A stretch of 64,000 bases of DNA, from NCBI RefSeq assembly GCF_001625085.1, contig NZ_BDAW01000015.1, positions 102,152 to 166,151 on the forward strand. The letters are read 5' to 3'. This DNA is from Nocardia acidivorans NBRC 108247. Lineage in GTDB: Bacteria > Actinomycetota > Actinomycetes > Mycobacteriales > Mycobacteriaceae. The stretch's first letter is position 1; each line of letters begins with the position of its first letter. Positions 35,192 through 43,460 of this stretch are shown here, piece after piece. Both the position numbers and the translations under genes were made by a program. The notes under the pieces were generated by a model. That model searched no databases. It was given only the letters and a program-made list of their open reading frames with translations, and was not told the origin of the DNA.

Positions 35192-35452
35192 ATGTCGGTG
35201 TCCCGTGCCGGACTATTGCTCGCCGAAGGTGTCGCGGTGGTGAGCGTTCTCTTCGCGGCGTCGGGCGGTGCGGCGAGCCGCACCGAGCTGGTGGCCGAGG
35301 GGCTCGAGAGCGGCTCGGCACTGTCACCCACGGGTATCTCGGCGGGCTCGGTCAACGGCGGACCCCATTCCTGTGTCACCTCCGGTTCGGCGATCAGCGC
35401 GAGTGGGGAATCCGGTCTCACCTGCAAGGGCGGCATCTTCAGCGGCAGCTGA
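35192..35452 (+). CDS. Small secreted protein
   Basis: An 86-aa protein from ATG 35192 with AGGAGA seven bases upstream, preferred over GTG 35174. The signal peptide runs to about residue 28 (GLLLAEGVAVVSVLFAASGG). The mature part is Ser/Gly-rich with a Cys pair (HSCVTSG and LTCKGG). Short Ser/Gly-rich exported proteins of this kind are common in Nocardia; function unknown. It converges with the carotenoid oxygenase gene, 9 bases apart. Confidence 0.55.
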   Translation: MSVSRAGLLLAEGVAVVSVLFAASGGAASRTELVAEGLESGSALSPTGISAGSVNGGPHSCVTSGSAISASGESGLTCKGGIFSGS

Positions 35453-35461
35453 TCCGCCGCC

Positions 35462-36784
35462 TCAGTCGTCCGGGAGCCAGCTGCCGTGGAAGCCGTACGG
35501 AACACGCTGGGGCAGATGGATATTCGCGAGCGGCGGGGCGTTCAGGTCGGCGGCGTCGAGAATCACCAGATCACTGCGATCGGTCGCATGGTTGTACACA
35601 TAGGTCATGAGATACCCGCTGCCCCCGATGTTCTCATCGGCGGGCGCGAATACGGCCTCGGCCGGGACCAGACCCTTCGCGAACTCGTGCGCGGTGCGAT
35701 CACCGGTGTGCAGGTCATAGCGCACCAGCGCGCCGCCCTCCCCGCTCAGCCGGGATTGTCCCGAGACGGTCGCATGCCCGAAGCGCGCGTCCAGGCTGAG
35801 CAGTCGATCATCGACGCGCGGGAATTCGGCTGGGCGGTCGTCGATCTGCTCCTCGCGCAGCGTCCCGGTGGCCAGGTCCAGGGTCCAGCGCCACAGCATC
35901 GCCTCGGTGAAATCGTCCGAGCCCGCGCGCCAGAGCTCCGGATAACGCATGGCGTACAACACCACCCGGCCGGGCTCGTCGAAAGCGTTGAGGGTGTGGA
36001 AGACATAGCAGGGGTCGATGGCGAACCAGGTGATCGCGCCGAACGGATCATCGCGGCGCAGGACGCCCAGGCGGGCCTGATAGTCCTCACTCCAGCGGAA
36101 CGGCATACCGCCACCGCTCATCGCGGTGCGCACATCGAAAACCACCGGTAGATCCATGAACACGACATGCTCGCCGGTCAGCGCGAAATCGTGGTGCATG
36201 GTCGCGGCGGGCACGTCGATCGGACGGCTCAGCAGCAGCTTCCCCTCGGCATCGGCGCGGTGATAGGTCAGGAACGGCGCGCCCACCACCTCGTAGCCGA
36301 AGAAGTGCAATTCGCCTGTGCGCGGGCAGGTTTTGGGATGCGCGGTCATGGCGGTGCGCAGTGCGCCGTCGAAATCGTAGGGGCCGACGGTATCGAGTTC
36401 GGGCGTCAATTCGTACGGGTACGACGACTCCACCAGCGCCAGCGTGCGCCCAGCATGCCGGATGACATGCGTATTGGCAACGCCCGCAGCGAGATTCCGC
36501 TCGCCGTGCGCGCCGTAGCCGCGCTCACCGTCGGTGAAGGTGCTGGTGCGCACCCATCGATTGCGGTAGGCGACCGCGCGGCCGTTCTCGAGCCGCACGC
36601 CGTGCACCATGCCGTCACCGAGGAACCAGTGCTTGGCGGAGGCCTCGTGCGGGTTGGGGCCGTTGCGCAGATACCAGCCGGTGAGTTCGGGTGGAATCCG
36701 TCCGGTGACCGAAAGCGCCTGTGCGGTCAGCTCTTCGGTGACGGGGGCGTAGTTGCCGGTCAGATGGGGCGGGATCGTATTCAT
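35462..36784 (-). CDS. Carotenoid oxygenase (RPE65/apocarotenoid dioxygenase family)
   Basis: A 440-aa protein from ATG 36784. The family landmarks are 'PELTGWYLRNGPNPHE', 'WFLGDGMVHGVRLENGRAVA' and four iron-ligand His regions: 'MTAHPKTCPRTGELHFFGYE', 'TMHHDFALTGEHVVFMD', 'CYVFHTLNAFDEPGRVVLYA' and the terminal 'VPYGFHGSWLPDD'. These are non-heme Fe(II) enzymes that cleave carotenoid or stilbene double bonds; the substrate is not predictable. The start codon overlaps the TGA of the broken membrane gene upstream (ATGA, 36781-36784), so it was originally the second gene of a pair. Confidence 0.92.
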   Translation of the reverse strand: MNTIPPHLTGNYAPVTEELTAQALSVTGRIPPELTGWYLRNGPNPHEASAKHWFLGDGMVHGVRLENGRAVAYRNRWVRTSTFTDGERGYGAHGERNLAAGVANTHVIRHAGRTLALVESSYPYELTPELDTVGPYDFDGALRTAMTAHPKTCPRTGELHFFGYEVVGAPFLTYHRADAEGKLLLSRPIDVPAATMHHDFALTGEHVVFMDLPVVFDVRTAMSGGGMPFRWSEDYQARLGVLRRDDPFGAITWFAIDPCYVFHTLNAFDEPGRVVLYAMRYPELWRAGSDDFTEAMLWRWTLDLATGTLREEQIDDRPAEFPRVDDRLLSLDARFGHATVSGQSRLSGEGGALVRYDLHTGDRTAHEFAKGLVPAEAVFAPADENIGGSGYLMTYVYNHATDRSDLVILDAADLNAPPLANIHLPQRVPYGFHGSWLPDD

Positions 36785-37100
36785 GACGGATCAGCCAGTT
36801 TCTCTGCCTTGGCCTGAACGTAGGCCACGTAGCGGATGGTGAAGACCATCGGAATCACGAAGGCGACGATCTGTGCGATGGTGCGCGGCGCCGAGGTGTG
36901 CCAGCAGGGCCAGCGCCACACAGCCGATGGCGAAGCTCGCCGCCCATACCGAGGTTATGACGTAACTGGTGCGAATGAAACCCGGATGGTCCCAGAGTTC
37001 GCGCGGTGTGCTCTGCTTGGCGATCGGCAGGGTGAACGGATTGCGCAGAGCCGGTGAGACTCCCGCGATCACGGCCAGCACACCCGAGGACAGTGCCGGG
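36781..37100 (-). pseudogene. Frameshifted, N-truncated membrane protein gene formerly coupled to the carotenoid oxygenase
   Basis: One frame reads 'LRNPFTLPIAKQSTPRELWD' and 'SYVITSVWAASFAIGCVALA'. After about 36895 the natural ending lies in another frame ('APRTIAQIVAFVIPMVFTIR', '...EKLADPS' and stop at 36781). A single indel near 36890 separates them. The 5' part stops abruptly near 37100, so the gene is also truncated. Two or three TM helices remain. Loss of this cistron may affect translation of the oxygenase. Confidence 0.6.
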
Positions 37101-37108
37101 GAGCAGGG

Positions 37109-37354
37109 GTGCAGCGCGGTGTCGGGATCGGCGGCTCGGCCTGGTCGCCGAGGAGCGACTATCTGAGCGCCATCGACGAGCTGTACGCGGGCGTGGCGCG
37201 GGAGCTGCGCGAACTCTCCGACAGCGTCGACTGGGACGACACCGACCTGTCGATAGACGGCCGCATCGCCATGGAATGGGGTGAGCGCTTCGCCGCCATG
37301 AATCAGGAGTGGGCGCGCTGGGCGCTCGAGCAGATCCCCGAGCGCCGGGCCTGA
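37109..37354 (+). CDS. Short hypothetical ORF, possibly a C-terminal gene fragment
   Basis: GTG 37109 gives 81 aa. Only the part from 'SPRSDYLSAIDELYAGVARE' through 'MEWGERFAAMNQEWARWALE' looks like a real protein, a helical acidic chain. The start region is poor and abuts the truncated membrane gene, so this could be the 3' end of a deleted gene. No family recognised. Confidence 0.35.
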   Translation: MQRGVGIGGSAWSPRSDYLSAIDELYAGVARELRELSDSVDWDDTDLSIDGRIAMEWGERFAAMNQEWARWALEQIPERRA

Positions 37355-37394
37355 GCGGCGCGAAGACCTCGCGCGCATTGGTTTTCGCATTTCG

Positions 37395-37802
37395 TCAGCC
37401 GGCCGACTCGCGGGCGATCTGCTCCATCGCCTCGCGCTGGATGCGCTCGAACTGCGCGCCCATGGCCGTCGCGAGCGCATTCGCCGCGGACAACGGGCGC
37501 ACCATCACCATCAGCTCGGTGATCTTGCCGTCCGCGTCGAAGGTCAGGAAATCGCAGCCGTTGACATGCTTTCCGTCGACCGTGGTCTCGAACAGCAGGG
37601 CGTGTTGGCCGCCGTCGGCGATCTCGCGGACGTAGCGGAAGTCCTCGAAGACCCGCATCACCCCGCGCAGGATGGCCGCGGTGATCGCCTTACCCGGATA
37701 CGGCTTGAACGCGACCGGGCTGATGAAGACGACATCGTCGCTCAGCAGCGCCTCGATGGCATCGGCGTCGCGGGCCTCGACGGCTTTACGGAAGGAGTTC
37801 AT
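37395..37802 (-). CDS. NTF2/SnoaL-like protein
   Basis: A 135-aa protein from ATG 37802, behind AGAGGTG. It has the NTF2-like fold pattern: an N-terminal helix 'FRKAVEARDADAIEALLSDD', 'VVFISPVAFKPYPGKAITAA', then 'YVREIADGGQHALLFETTVD' and 'GCDFLTFDADGKITELMVMV'. SnoaL-like proteins include small isomerases, hydratases and stress proteins; no catalytic residue assignment is made. A TetR-type inverted repeat (37814-37829) immediately upstream suggests control by a regulator not seen nearby. Confidence 0.75.
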   Translation of the reverse strand: MNSFRKAVEARDADAIEALLSDDVVFISPVAFKPYPGKAITAAILRGVMRVFEDFRYVREIADGGQHALLFETTVDGKHVNGCDFLTFDADGKITELMVMVRPLSAANALATAMGAQFERIQREAMEQIARESAG

Positions 37803-37813
37803 CGGCACCTCTT

Positions 37814-37829
37814 ATGCAACTCGTTGTAT
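37814..37829. promoter_or_regulatory. Candidate TetR-type operator upstream of the NTF2-like gene
   Basis: ATGCAAC-TC-GTTGTAT is a 16-bp inverted repeat with one mismatch, twelve bases from the ATG at 37802. Its ATGCAAC/GTTGCAT shape is common for TetR-family operators. Confidence 0.45.
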
Positions 37830-38011
37830 AGGTTCTTCGGACGGTACCCGAATCGCGCGGCGGTGGCGATGGCCGGTGGGTGTGGTGACCCGGTTGCGCA
37901 TCCGGACCGAAACCCGGCCGGGCGCGTGTCAGTGCGGGACACGGGCCGGGGAGCCGCGTAGGTTCACCACGGTTGCCGAGTACTTGCTACACCGATCGGC
38001 TAGGAGAGCAT

Positions 38012-39340
38012 GTGAGCACGGTCATCGACGATGCACCCTTCACCGGCTTTCACCGGCGGTTGGCGGTGGCCTGCTCGGGCGGGCCGCTGCTGGACGGTTA
38101 CATCCTCAGTATCGTCGGGACCGCGCTCATCGGCATGACCGCGGAATTGGATTTGAGCACCGGGGACATCCAGCTGATCGGCGCCGCGGCGCTGATCGGA
38201 ATGTTCATCGGCGGAGCGCTTTTCGGCGTCCTGACCGACAAGATCGGCCGCGAGGTCATGTACACCGCCGATCTGGTGGTGATGGCGGCCTGTTCGATCG
38301 CCTCGTTCTGGGCCGAAGCCGTCTGGCTCATCGTGATTCTGCGCGTCATTCTCGGCATGGCGGTCTCGGCCGACTATCCGATCGCCACCTCATTGCTGGG
38401 TGAGTGGCTACCGGTCAAACAGCGCGGCAAACTGCTCGGTTTCCAGATCGTGGCCTGGTACGCGGGCTCGGTGCTGGCCTACGTGGTCGGCTATCTGCTG
38501 CTGACCTGCTGCGGGAACGGCAGCTGGCGTTGGCAATTGGCGAGCGCGGCGGTGCTGTGCGCGTTCTTCCTGATCATTCGCCAGAGCACCGCGCCGGAAT
38601 CGCCACGCTGGCTGGCCCAGCACGGTGAGCCGGACAAGGCCGCCGGAATGATCGACAAGTATTTGCAGGTGCGGGTGGATCCGGCGGACCTGATCGAGGC
38701 CGGTCATGCGGAGCCGTCGCACGGTTCCCTGCGCGAGCTGTTCCAGCCGCCCTACCGCAAGCGAATCCTGTTCTGCTGCGGCTTCTTTCTCTGTCAGGTG
38801 GCGGTGCTCTTCGCCATGCTGACCTTCGGCCCGCAGATCCTGGCCTCCTTCGGCATGCCCTCGGGCACCTGGATGGACACCCTCGGGACCGCCCTCATCA
38901 GCCTGGTCTTCCTCATCGGCTGCCTGCCCGCCATGCGCCTGATCGACACCCTCGGCCGCCGCCCGACCATCGTCTGGTGCTTCGGCCTGATGATCATCCC
39001 CGTCCTGTTCATCGGCGTCTGGCCCGCCATGCCCGCCCTGCTGGCCTTCCTCATGCTCTGCCTCTACGCCTTCTTCTGCGGCGGCCCGAACGTGCTGGAC
39101 TGGACCTACCCGAACGAACTGTTCCCCACCCATATTCGAGCCACCGCGGTAGGTGTGGCGACCTCCGTCAGTCGAATAGGCGCAGCCCTGGGCACCTACC
39201 TGCTCCCCTGGTCCCTGGACCACCTCGGCATGGGCCCCACCTTCCTCTGTGCCGCTGCCCTGACCGCGGTCGGCTTCGGAATCTGCCTCTGGGGCGCCCC
39301 CGAGACCAAGGGCGTCTCACTCGAATCCGCTGCCTCGTAA
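38012..39340 (+). CDS. MFS transporter, sugar-porter/metabolite type
   Basis: A 442-aa protein from GTG 38012, preceded by AGGAGA; the ATG at 37973 lacks a ribosome-binding site. It has 12 TM helices with 'GALFGVLTDKIGREVMYTAD' (motif A), 'VSADYPIATSLLGEWLPVKQ' (RGK after TM4), 'ESPRWLAQHGEPDKA' after TM6 (sugar-porter signature) and 'YPNELFPTHIRATAVGVATS' after TM10. These mark the SP/metabolite-H+ symporter branch. The substrate is unknown and it stands alone. Confidence 0.9.
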   Translation: MSTVIDDAPFTGFHRRLAVACSGGPLLDGYILSIVGTALIGMTAELDLSTGDIQLIGAAALIGMFIGGALFGVLTDKIGREVMYTADLVVMAACSIASFWAEAVWLIVILRVILGMAVSADYPIATSLLGEWLPVKQRGKLLGFQIVAWYAGSVLAYVVGYLLLTCCGNGSWRWQLASAAVLCAFFLIIRQSTAPESPRWLAQHGEPDKAAGMIDKYLQVRVDPADLIEAGHAEPSHGSLRELFQPPYRKRILFCCGFFLCQVAVLFAMLTFGPQILASFGMPSGTWMDTLGTALISLVFLIGCLPAMRLIDTLGRRPTIVWCFGLMIIPVLFIGVWPAMPALLAFLMLCLYAFFCGGPNVLDWTYPNELFPTHIRATAVGVATSVSRIGAALGTYLLPWSLDHLGMGPTFLCAAALTAVGFGICLWGAPETKGVSLESAAS

Positions 39341-39770
39341 CGAGATTCAGCGGGTGGCGCGGGGTGCGCCTATGTCGGGGTCGATGCGGGCCGGAGGCGG
39401 TGGGGGCGATGGGGAAGTCGAAGATGGCGGTGGGGATGTAGACGGTGCCGCAGGAATCGGGGATGTCGACCACGCCGGCCCTCCTTCGGTATCAGGGACG
39501 GGGAAGCTTGCGGTGCAGTGGATTTCGAGTGACGGGCGCGCTCGACCGCCCGGCCGGAGCGCTCACCACGGCGGGCTCGCTCGCGGTGCGTTTCGTGGCG
39601 TCGATGAGCCGCGCGGCGGCCGATCCGGTACGCACGAACGCGCCGCCGCCAACCTGCCGCCATGACAACTGTCATGCCGCGGTCGTGATGGTTGGCAGAT
39701 TCGCTCGCACCGCGATCTCCGTAGCGTTCTTCCCATAGCGCACAGCCGAAACAACAGGGGAGATAACGCC
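39341..39770. other. 430-base gap without a convincing gene
   Basis: Open frames exist on both strands. Only a minus-strand piece near 39473-39400 (VVDIPDSCGTVYIPTAIFDF, then PI) looks protein-like, and it degrades into Arg/His-rich text, so it may be a gene remnant. Otherwise nothing is seen. The promoter of the VC0807-like gene should be at its right end. Confidence 0.4.
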
Positions 39771-40442
39771 ATGACCGCCATCGACACCACCCAGGCCGCA
39801 CCGCGGGCCGCGGCGCGTCCCGGAATTCGACGCATGCTCGCTCCGATCGCCCGGGATATCGCGATTCCGATGGCCGTGTACTTCGGACTGCACTGGATGG
39901 GCTACTCCGATTTCACCGCCCTGCTGGGCGGCGCGGTGGCCTCCGCGGCGATCGTCCTGATCCCCGCCGTCCGGGCCCGCAGACTCGATCCCATCGCCGC
40001 CATCGTGCTCATCGGCTTCGTCATCGGCCTGGTCGGATCGTTGATCAGCGGCGATCCGCGCATCATGATCGTGCGGGATTCGGTCGGCACCGCGGGCCTC
40101 GGCCTGGCGTTCCTGATCAGCGCCGTCATCGGCAAACCACTGACCTACGCGGCCATGCGCAAGGCCCTGGCGGGCGCTCCCGAACGCCTCGCCGAGATCG
40201 AAACCTCCTATCGGACCGAGCCGTCCGTGCGGCGCACCCACCGGGGTATCGCAATGCTCTGGGGCGCGGGCCTTTCCGGTGAGGCCGCCCTGCGCATCGT
40301 GCTGGCCTACCAGCTGCCGATCAGCACCATGGCCTGGCTCTCCAGCGTCCTGATGGTCGGCACCATCGCGGTGCTCATGGTCATCACCGCCCGCACCGTC
40401 AAGCACCTGCGGCAGCGGCTCGCGGCGTCCGCCACCGCGTAA
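39771..40442 (+). CDS. VC0807-like integral membrane protein
   Basis: A 223-aa protein with about six TM helices: 'IPMAVYFGLHWMGYSDFTAL', 'AIVLIGFVIGLVGSLISGDP', 'RIMIVRDSVGTAGLGLAFLI' and 'SEAALRIVLAYQLPISTMAW'-like text. The 'DPRIMIVRDS' loop and TM layout match the VC0807 family of unknown function. It ends before a terminator at 40458-40485. Confidence 0.75.
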   Translation: MTAIDTTQAAPRAAARPGIRRMLAPIARDIAIPMAVYFGLHWMGYSDFTALLGGAVASAAIVLIPAVRARRLDPIAAIVLIGFVIGLVGSLISGDPRIMIVRDSVGTAGLGLAFLISAVIGKPLTYAAMRKALAGAPERLAEIETSYRTEPSVRRTHRGIAMLWGAGLSGEAALRIVLAYQLPISTMAWLSSVLMVGTIAVLMVITARTVKHLRQRLAASATA

Positions 40443-40457
40443 TTCCGCACCGTCGGC

Positions 40458-40485
40458 AAGGCCCCGTCCCTGCGACCGGGGCTTT
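40458..40485 (+). terminator. Intrinsic terminator after the VC0807-like gene
   Basis: AAGGCCCCG (40458-40466) can pair with CGGGGCTT (40477-40484) with one bulge, and TTTCGTTT follows. It lies 16 bases past the stop codon. Confidence 0.7.
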
Positions 40486-40557
40486 CGTTTCGCCCGGGTC
40501 GCCACGCTCGTTTCGGGTTACGCTCGCGAGAAGCGGTACGAAGGAGTGGACGCGACA

Positions 40558-41046
40558 ATGCTGTCGACAGGACCGATCACCCAGATCGCATGGGTCGTCA
40601 CGGATGTGGCGCGGAGCGAGCAGTTCCTGGGCGCGACGCTCGGCGCGCGGCGATGGACGCGCATGCCCGATATCCACTTCGGACCCGATACCTGTACCTA
40701 CCGGGGCGAGCCCGCGGACTTCACCGCGCATGTCTCGCTGGCCTACAACGGCGATATGCAGTTGGAGCTGATCCAGCCGGTACGCGGCGACTCGATCTAC
40801 ACCGAATTCCTCGAGCGCGGCGGACCCGGCCTGCATCACCTCTGCCTGGAGCCCGCCGATTTCGACGGCGCCCTGAAAGACGCTGCGGCACAAGGCATCG
40901 ACCTCGTCCAACAGGGCACCATGGGCGGGCAGATGCGCTTCGCCTACCTCGACGGCGCCGCCGCCGGGGTGCCGTATGTCGAACTCGCCGAGGTCGGGCC
41001 GGATATGCGGATGTTCTTCGAGCAGATCAAGAAGGGTGCGCTGTGA
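40558..41046 (+). CDS. VOC-family (glyoxalase-fold) protein
   Basis: A 162-aa protein from ATG 40558 (GTG 40546 possible; AAGGAG at 40540). It has the VOC betaalphabetabetabeta pattern: 'ITQIAWVVTDVARSEQFLGA', 'VSLAYNGDMQLELIQPVRGD', 'GPGLHHLCLEPADFDGALKD' and 'YLDGAAAGVPYVELAEVGPD'. The His in the first strand is replaced by Trp. The HH of GLHHL and the Glu in YVELAE keep part of the metal site. Its stop overlaps the start of the flavoprotein gene (GTGA, 41043-41046), so the two probably act in one pathway. Confidence 0.85.
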   Translation: MLSTGPITQIAWVVTDVARSEQFLGATLGARRWTRMPDIHFGPDTCTYRGEPADFTAHVSLAYNGDMQLELIQPVRGDSIYTEFLERGGPGLHHLCLEPADFDGALKDAAAQGIDLVQQGTMGGQMRFAYLDGAAAGVPYVELAEVGPDMRMFFEQIKKGAL

Positions 41047-42500
41047 GCACGAAAGCGCCGGAAGTCGTTGCGGTGGAGTCGGTGACCGAATGGTCCGCCG
41101 AATTCGATGTGTTGGTCGCCGGATTCGGTATCGCGGGCGGCTGCGCGGCCGTCGAAGCGGCGTCGCGGGGAGCTCGGGTACTGATCCTGGAACGCGCCGC
41201 GGTGGCCGGTGGCACCACCGCGCTGGCGGGTGGGCACTTCTACCTCGGTGGCGGTACCGCGGTCCAAAAGGCCACGGGCCACGCCGATTCCGCCGAGGAG
41301 ATGTACAAGTACCTGCTCTCGGTGGCGCGCGATCCGGAACCCGACAAGATCCGCGCCTACTGCGACGGCAGCATCGAGCATTTCGACTGGCTGGAGGGGC
41401 TCGGCTTCCAATTCGAGCGCAGCTACTACCCGGAGAAGGCGGTCATCCAGCCCGGCACCGAAGGGTTGATGTACACCGGCAATGAGAAGGTGTGGCCGTA
41501 CCGCGATCAGGCTGTCCCCGCACCGCGCGGGCACAAGGTTCCGGTGCCGGGCGATACCCAGGGCGCGGCGCTGGTGATCGAACTGCTGGTCAAACGCGCC
41601 GCGGCGCTGGGTGTCGAGGTCTGGTACGAAACCGGGATCACCGATCTGGTCGCCGACGCCGACGGCGGCATCACCGGCGTGCGCTGGCGGCGGCCCGGTG
41701 AAACCGGTGCGGTGCGGGCGAATTCGGTCGTCCTGGCCACCGGTGGTTTCGTCATGAACGCCGATATGGTCGCCGAGCATGTGCCGTGGCTGGCAGAGAA
41801 GCCGTTCGTGCTGGGCACCACCTATGACGACGGCACCGGTCTGCGCCTGGGCGCGGCGGCGGGCGGCGCGACCCGGAATATGAACCAGGCCTTCGTCACA
41901 GCACCCGTCTACCCGCCGTCCATCCTGCTGACCGGAATCATCGTGAACCAGCGGGGCGAGCGCTTCGTGGCCGAGGACTCCTATCACGCCCGCACCTCTG
42001 CCTTCGTCCTCGAACAGCCCGGCGCGGCAGCATATTTGATCGTCGACTCCGAACATATGGAGCGGCCGATGTTCCCGCTCGCCCCCTTCATCGACGGCTG
42101 GGAGACCGTGCCGGAAATGGCCGAGGCGCTCGGAATTCCCTATGCGGCACTGCAAGCCACCCTCGACCGATACAACGAGAATGCCGCCCGCGGCGAGGAT
42201 CCGGACTTCCACAAGTACCCGGACTGGCTGGCCCCGCAGACCGCCGGTCCCTGGGCGGCCTTCGACCTGACCCTGGGCAAGGCGCTGTACGCGGGTTTCA
42301 CCCTCGGCGGCCTGCGCACCTCCGCGGATGGGGAAGTGCTGCGCGACAACGGCTCTCCGATTCCGGGCCTGTACGCGGCGGGCGCCACGGCATCGACCCT
42401 CGCCCAGGACGGCAAGGGTTATGCCAGCGGCGCCCAGCTCGGCGCGGGGTCCTTCTTCGGCCGCCGCGCCGGAGCTCACGCCGCCAATCGCTCCAGCTGA
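41043..42500 (+). CDS. FAD-dependent oxidoreductase of the fumarate reductase/3-ketosteroid dehydrogenase type
   Basis: A 485-aa protein from GTG 41043 (GTGA overlap with the VOC gene). Landmarks are 'DVLVAGFGIAGGCAAVEAAS' (dinucleotide-binding), 'ERAAVAGGTTALAGGHFYLG', 'VVLATGGFVMNADMVAEHVP', 'TGIIVNQRGERFVAEDSYHA' and the FAD-binding end 'PGLYAAGATASTLAQDGKGY'. The class covers fumarate reductases, ketosteroid dehydrogenases and tricarballylate-type dehydrogenases. With the VOC partner it may act in catabolism of a cyclic or CoA-linked substrate. Its last 25 bases overlap the convergent DUF4132 gene. Confidence 0.88.
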   Translation: MSTKAPEVVAVESVTEWSAEFDVLVAGFGIAGGCAAVEAASRGARVLILERAAVAGGTTALAGGHFYLGGGTAVQKATGHADSAEEMYKYLLSVARDPEPDKIRAYCDGSIEHFDWLEGLGFQFERSYYPEKAVIQPGTEGLMYTGNEKVWPYRDQAVPAPRGHKVPVPGDTQGAALVIELLVKRAAALGVEVWYETGITDLVADADGGITGVRWRRPGETGAVRANSVVLATGGFVMNADMVAEHVPWLAEKPFVLGTTYDDGTGLRLGAAAGGATRNMNQAFVTAPVYPPSILLTGIIVNQRGERFVAEDSYHARTSAFVLEQPGAAAYLIVDSEHMERPMFPLAPFIDGWETVPEMAEALGIPYAALQATLDRYNENAARGEDPDFHKYPDWLAPQTAGPWAAFDLTLGKALYAGFTLGGLRTSADGEVLRDNGSPIPGLYAAGATASTLAQDGKGYASGAQLGAGSFFGRRAGAHAANRSS

Positions 42501-43300
42501 CGCAGTATCTCGGAGGCGGCGAGGGCATCCAGCTCGCCGAAATCGCCGCCTTCACAGCTCACCGATACGATCACCTGCTCATCGGCCTCATAGCTGTACC
42601 CGCCGTGGATTCCGGGGCTCACGGTCACGATGACCTGATGTCTCGCGCTCACCCGGCGATACAGCGCGTCATAGCCCAGCTCCCAGCCGCGCTGCCGCAG
42701 CCCGTAGAGCTTGCCCGTGGGCAGCTTGCGATCCTCGAAGCGCGGCAACACATTCGACGCCGCCTCCGCGGGGGTGAAACCGTACACTCGGCGCTCCAAC
42801 TGCTCGAACGGTTGCGGCAGTTCGTCATCGGCGAACACCTCCCGCCAGCGCTCCAACTCCGTACCCAGGTGCAGCGGATGGGCGATCCCGACCAGGGCGT
42901 CGTCCGGTAGCTCGAGCCGCTCATCCTCGACATCGGCCAGGGTGCCGTCCTGATCGACCCGGAACGATCCGGTGACCGTGCCATCGGCGGCGAAGGTCGC
43001 CCAGACCAGCCGCCGTGCCAAGCGCCCCAGCACCGGATGCTCGATGATCATGGCGCGATGCGCCGGAGCCCGCCAGCGTCGGCCGTCCACCATGGCGGCC
43101 TCGAACCGGCGCAGCTGATCGGTGGTGACGGTCTCGCGCTCCTTCGCGAAATCGCGATAGGACCGATAGGCGACCGGCGCGAGCTCGGGATCATCGGCCG
43201 CGGCGGGTTCGGGCATACCGCGCACCGGCTTGCCGCCGACCGAAGTACTCGGCCGCTGTTCATGATCCGCCGGGACCTGCCAGGCGTCCTCGCTCGTCAT
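42476..43300 (-). CDS. DUF4132-domain protein
   Basis: A 274-aa protein from ATG 43300. 'AMIIEHPVLGRLARRLVWAT' is followed by 'DEERLELPDD'-like text, 'VGIAHPLHLGTELERWREVF' and 'LPQPFEQLERRVYGF', which match the conserved block of DUF4132. Full DUF4132 proteins are often much longer with an N-terminal MolR-like part, and this is the C-terminal domain alone. Function unknown. It overlaps the flavoprotein gene tail to tail by 25 bases. Confidence 0.8.
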   Translation of the reverse strand: MTSEDAWQVPADHEQRPSTSVGGKPVRGMPEPAAADDPELAPVAYRSYRDFAKERETVTTDQLRRFEAAMVDGRRWRAPAHRAMIIEHPVLGRLARRLVWATFAADGTVTGSFRVDQDGTLADVEDERLELPDDALVGIAHPLHLGTELERWREVFADDELPQPFEQLERRVYGFTPAEAASNVLPRFEDRKLPTGKLYGLRQRGWELGYDALYRRVSARHQVIVTVSPGIHGGYSYEADEQVIVSVSCEGGDFGELDALAASEILRQLERLAA

Positions 43301-43460
43301 ACCCGGCGATCATGCCGGATGGCACCGACAGGATTCGACCTCACCGCCGAGGTCCGTTCCGACGACTTGGTTCCGTCCGCGAAAGTGTCGCCCGGGCAGG
43401 GTAATCTGCACGTCGACGCTTCGCCCCGGGCGGAGACATGATCATGAAACGGGGGTGTTC

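Noticed and set aside
35486..36817. Plus-strand ORFs antisense to the carotenoid oxygenase
   Set aside because: They are shadow frames of a clearly conserved gene on the other strand.
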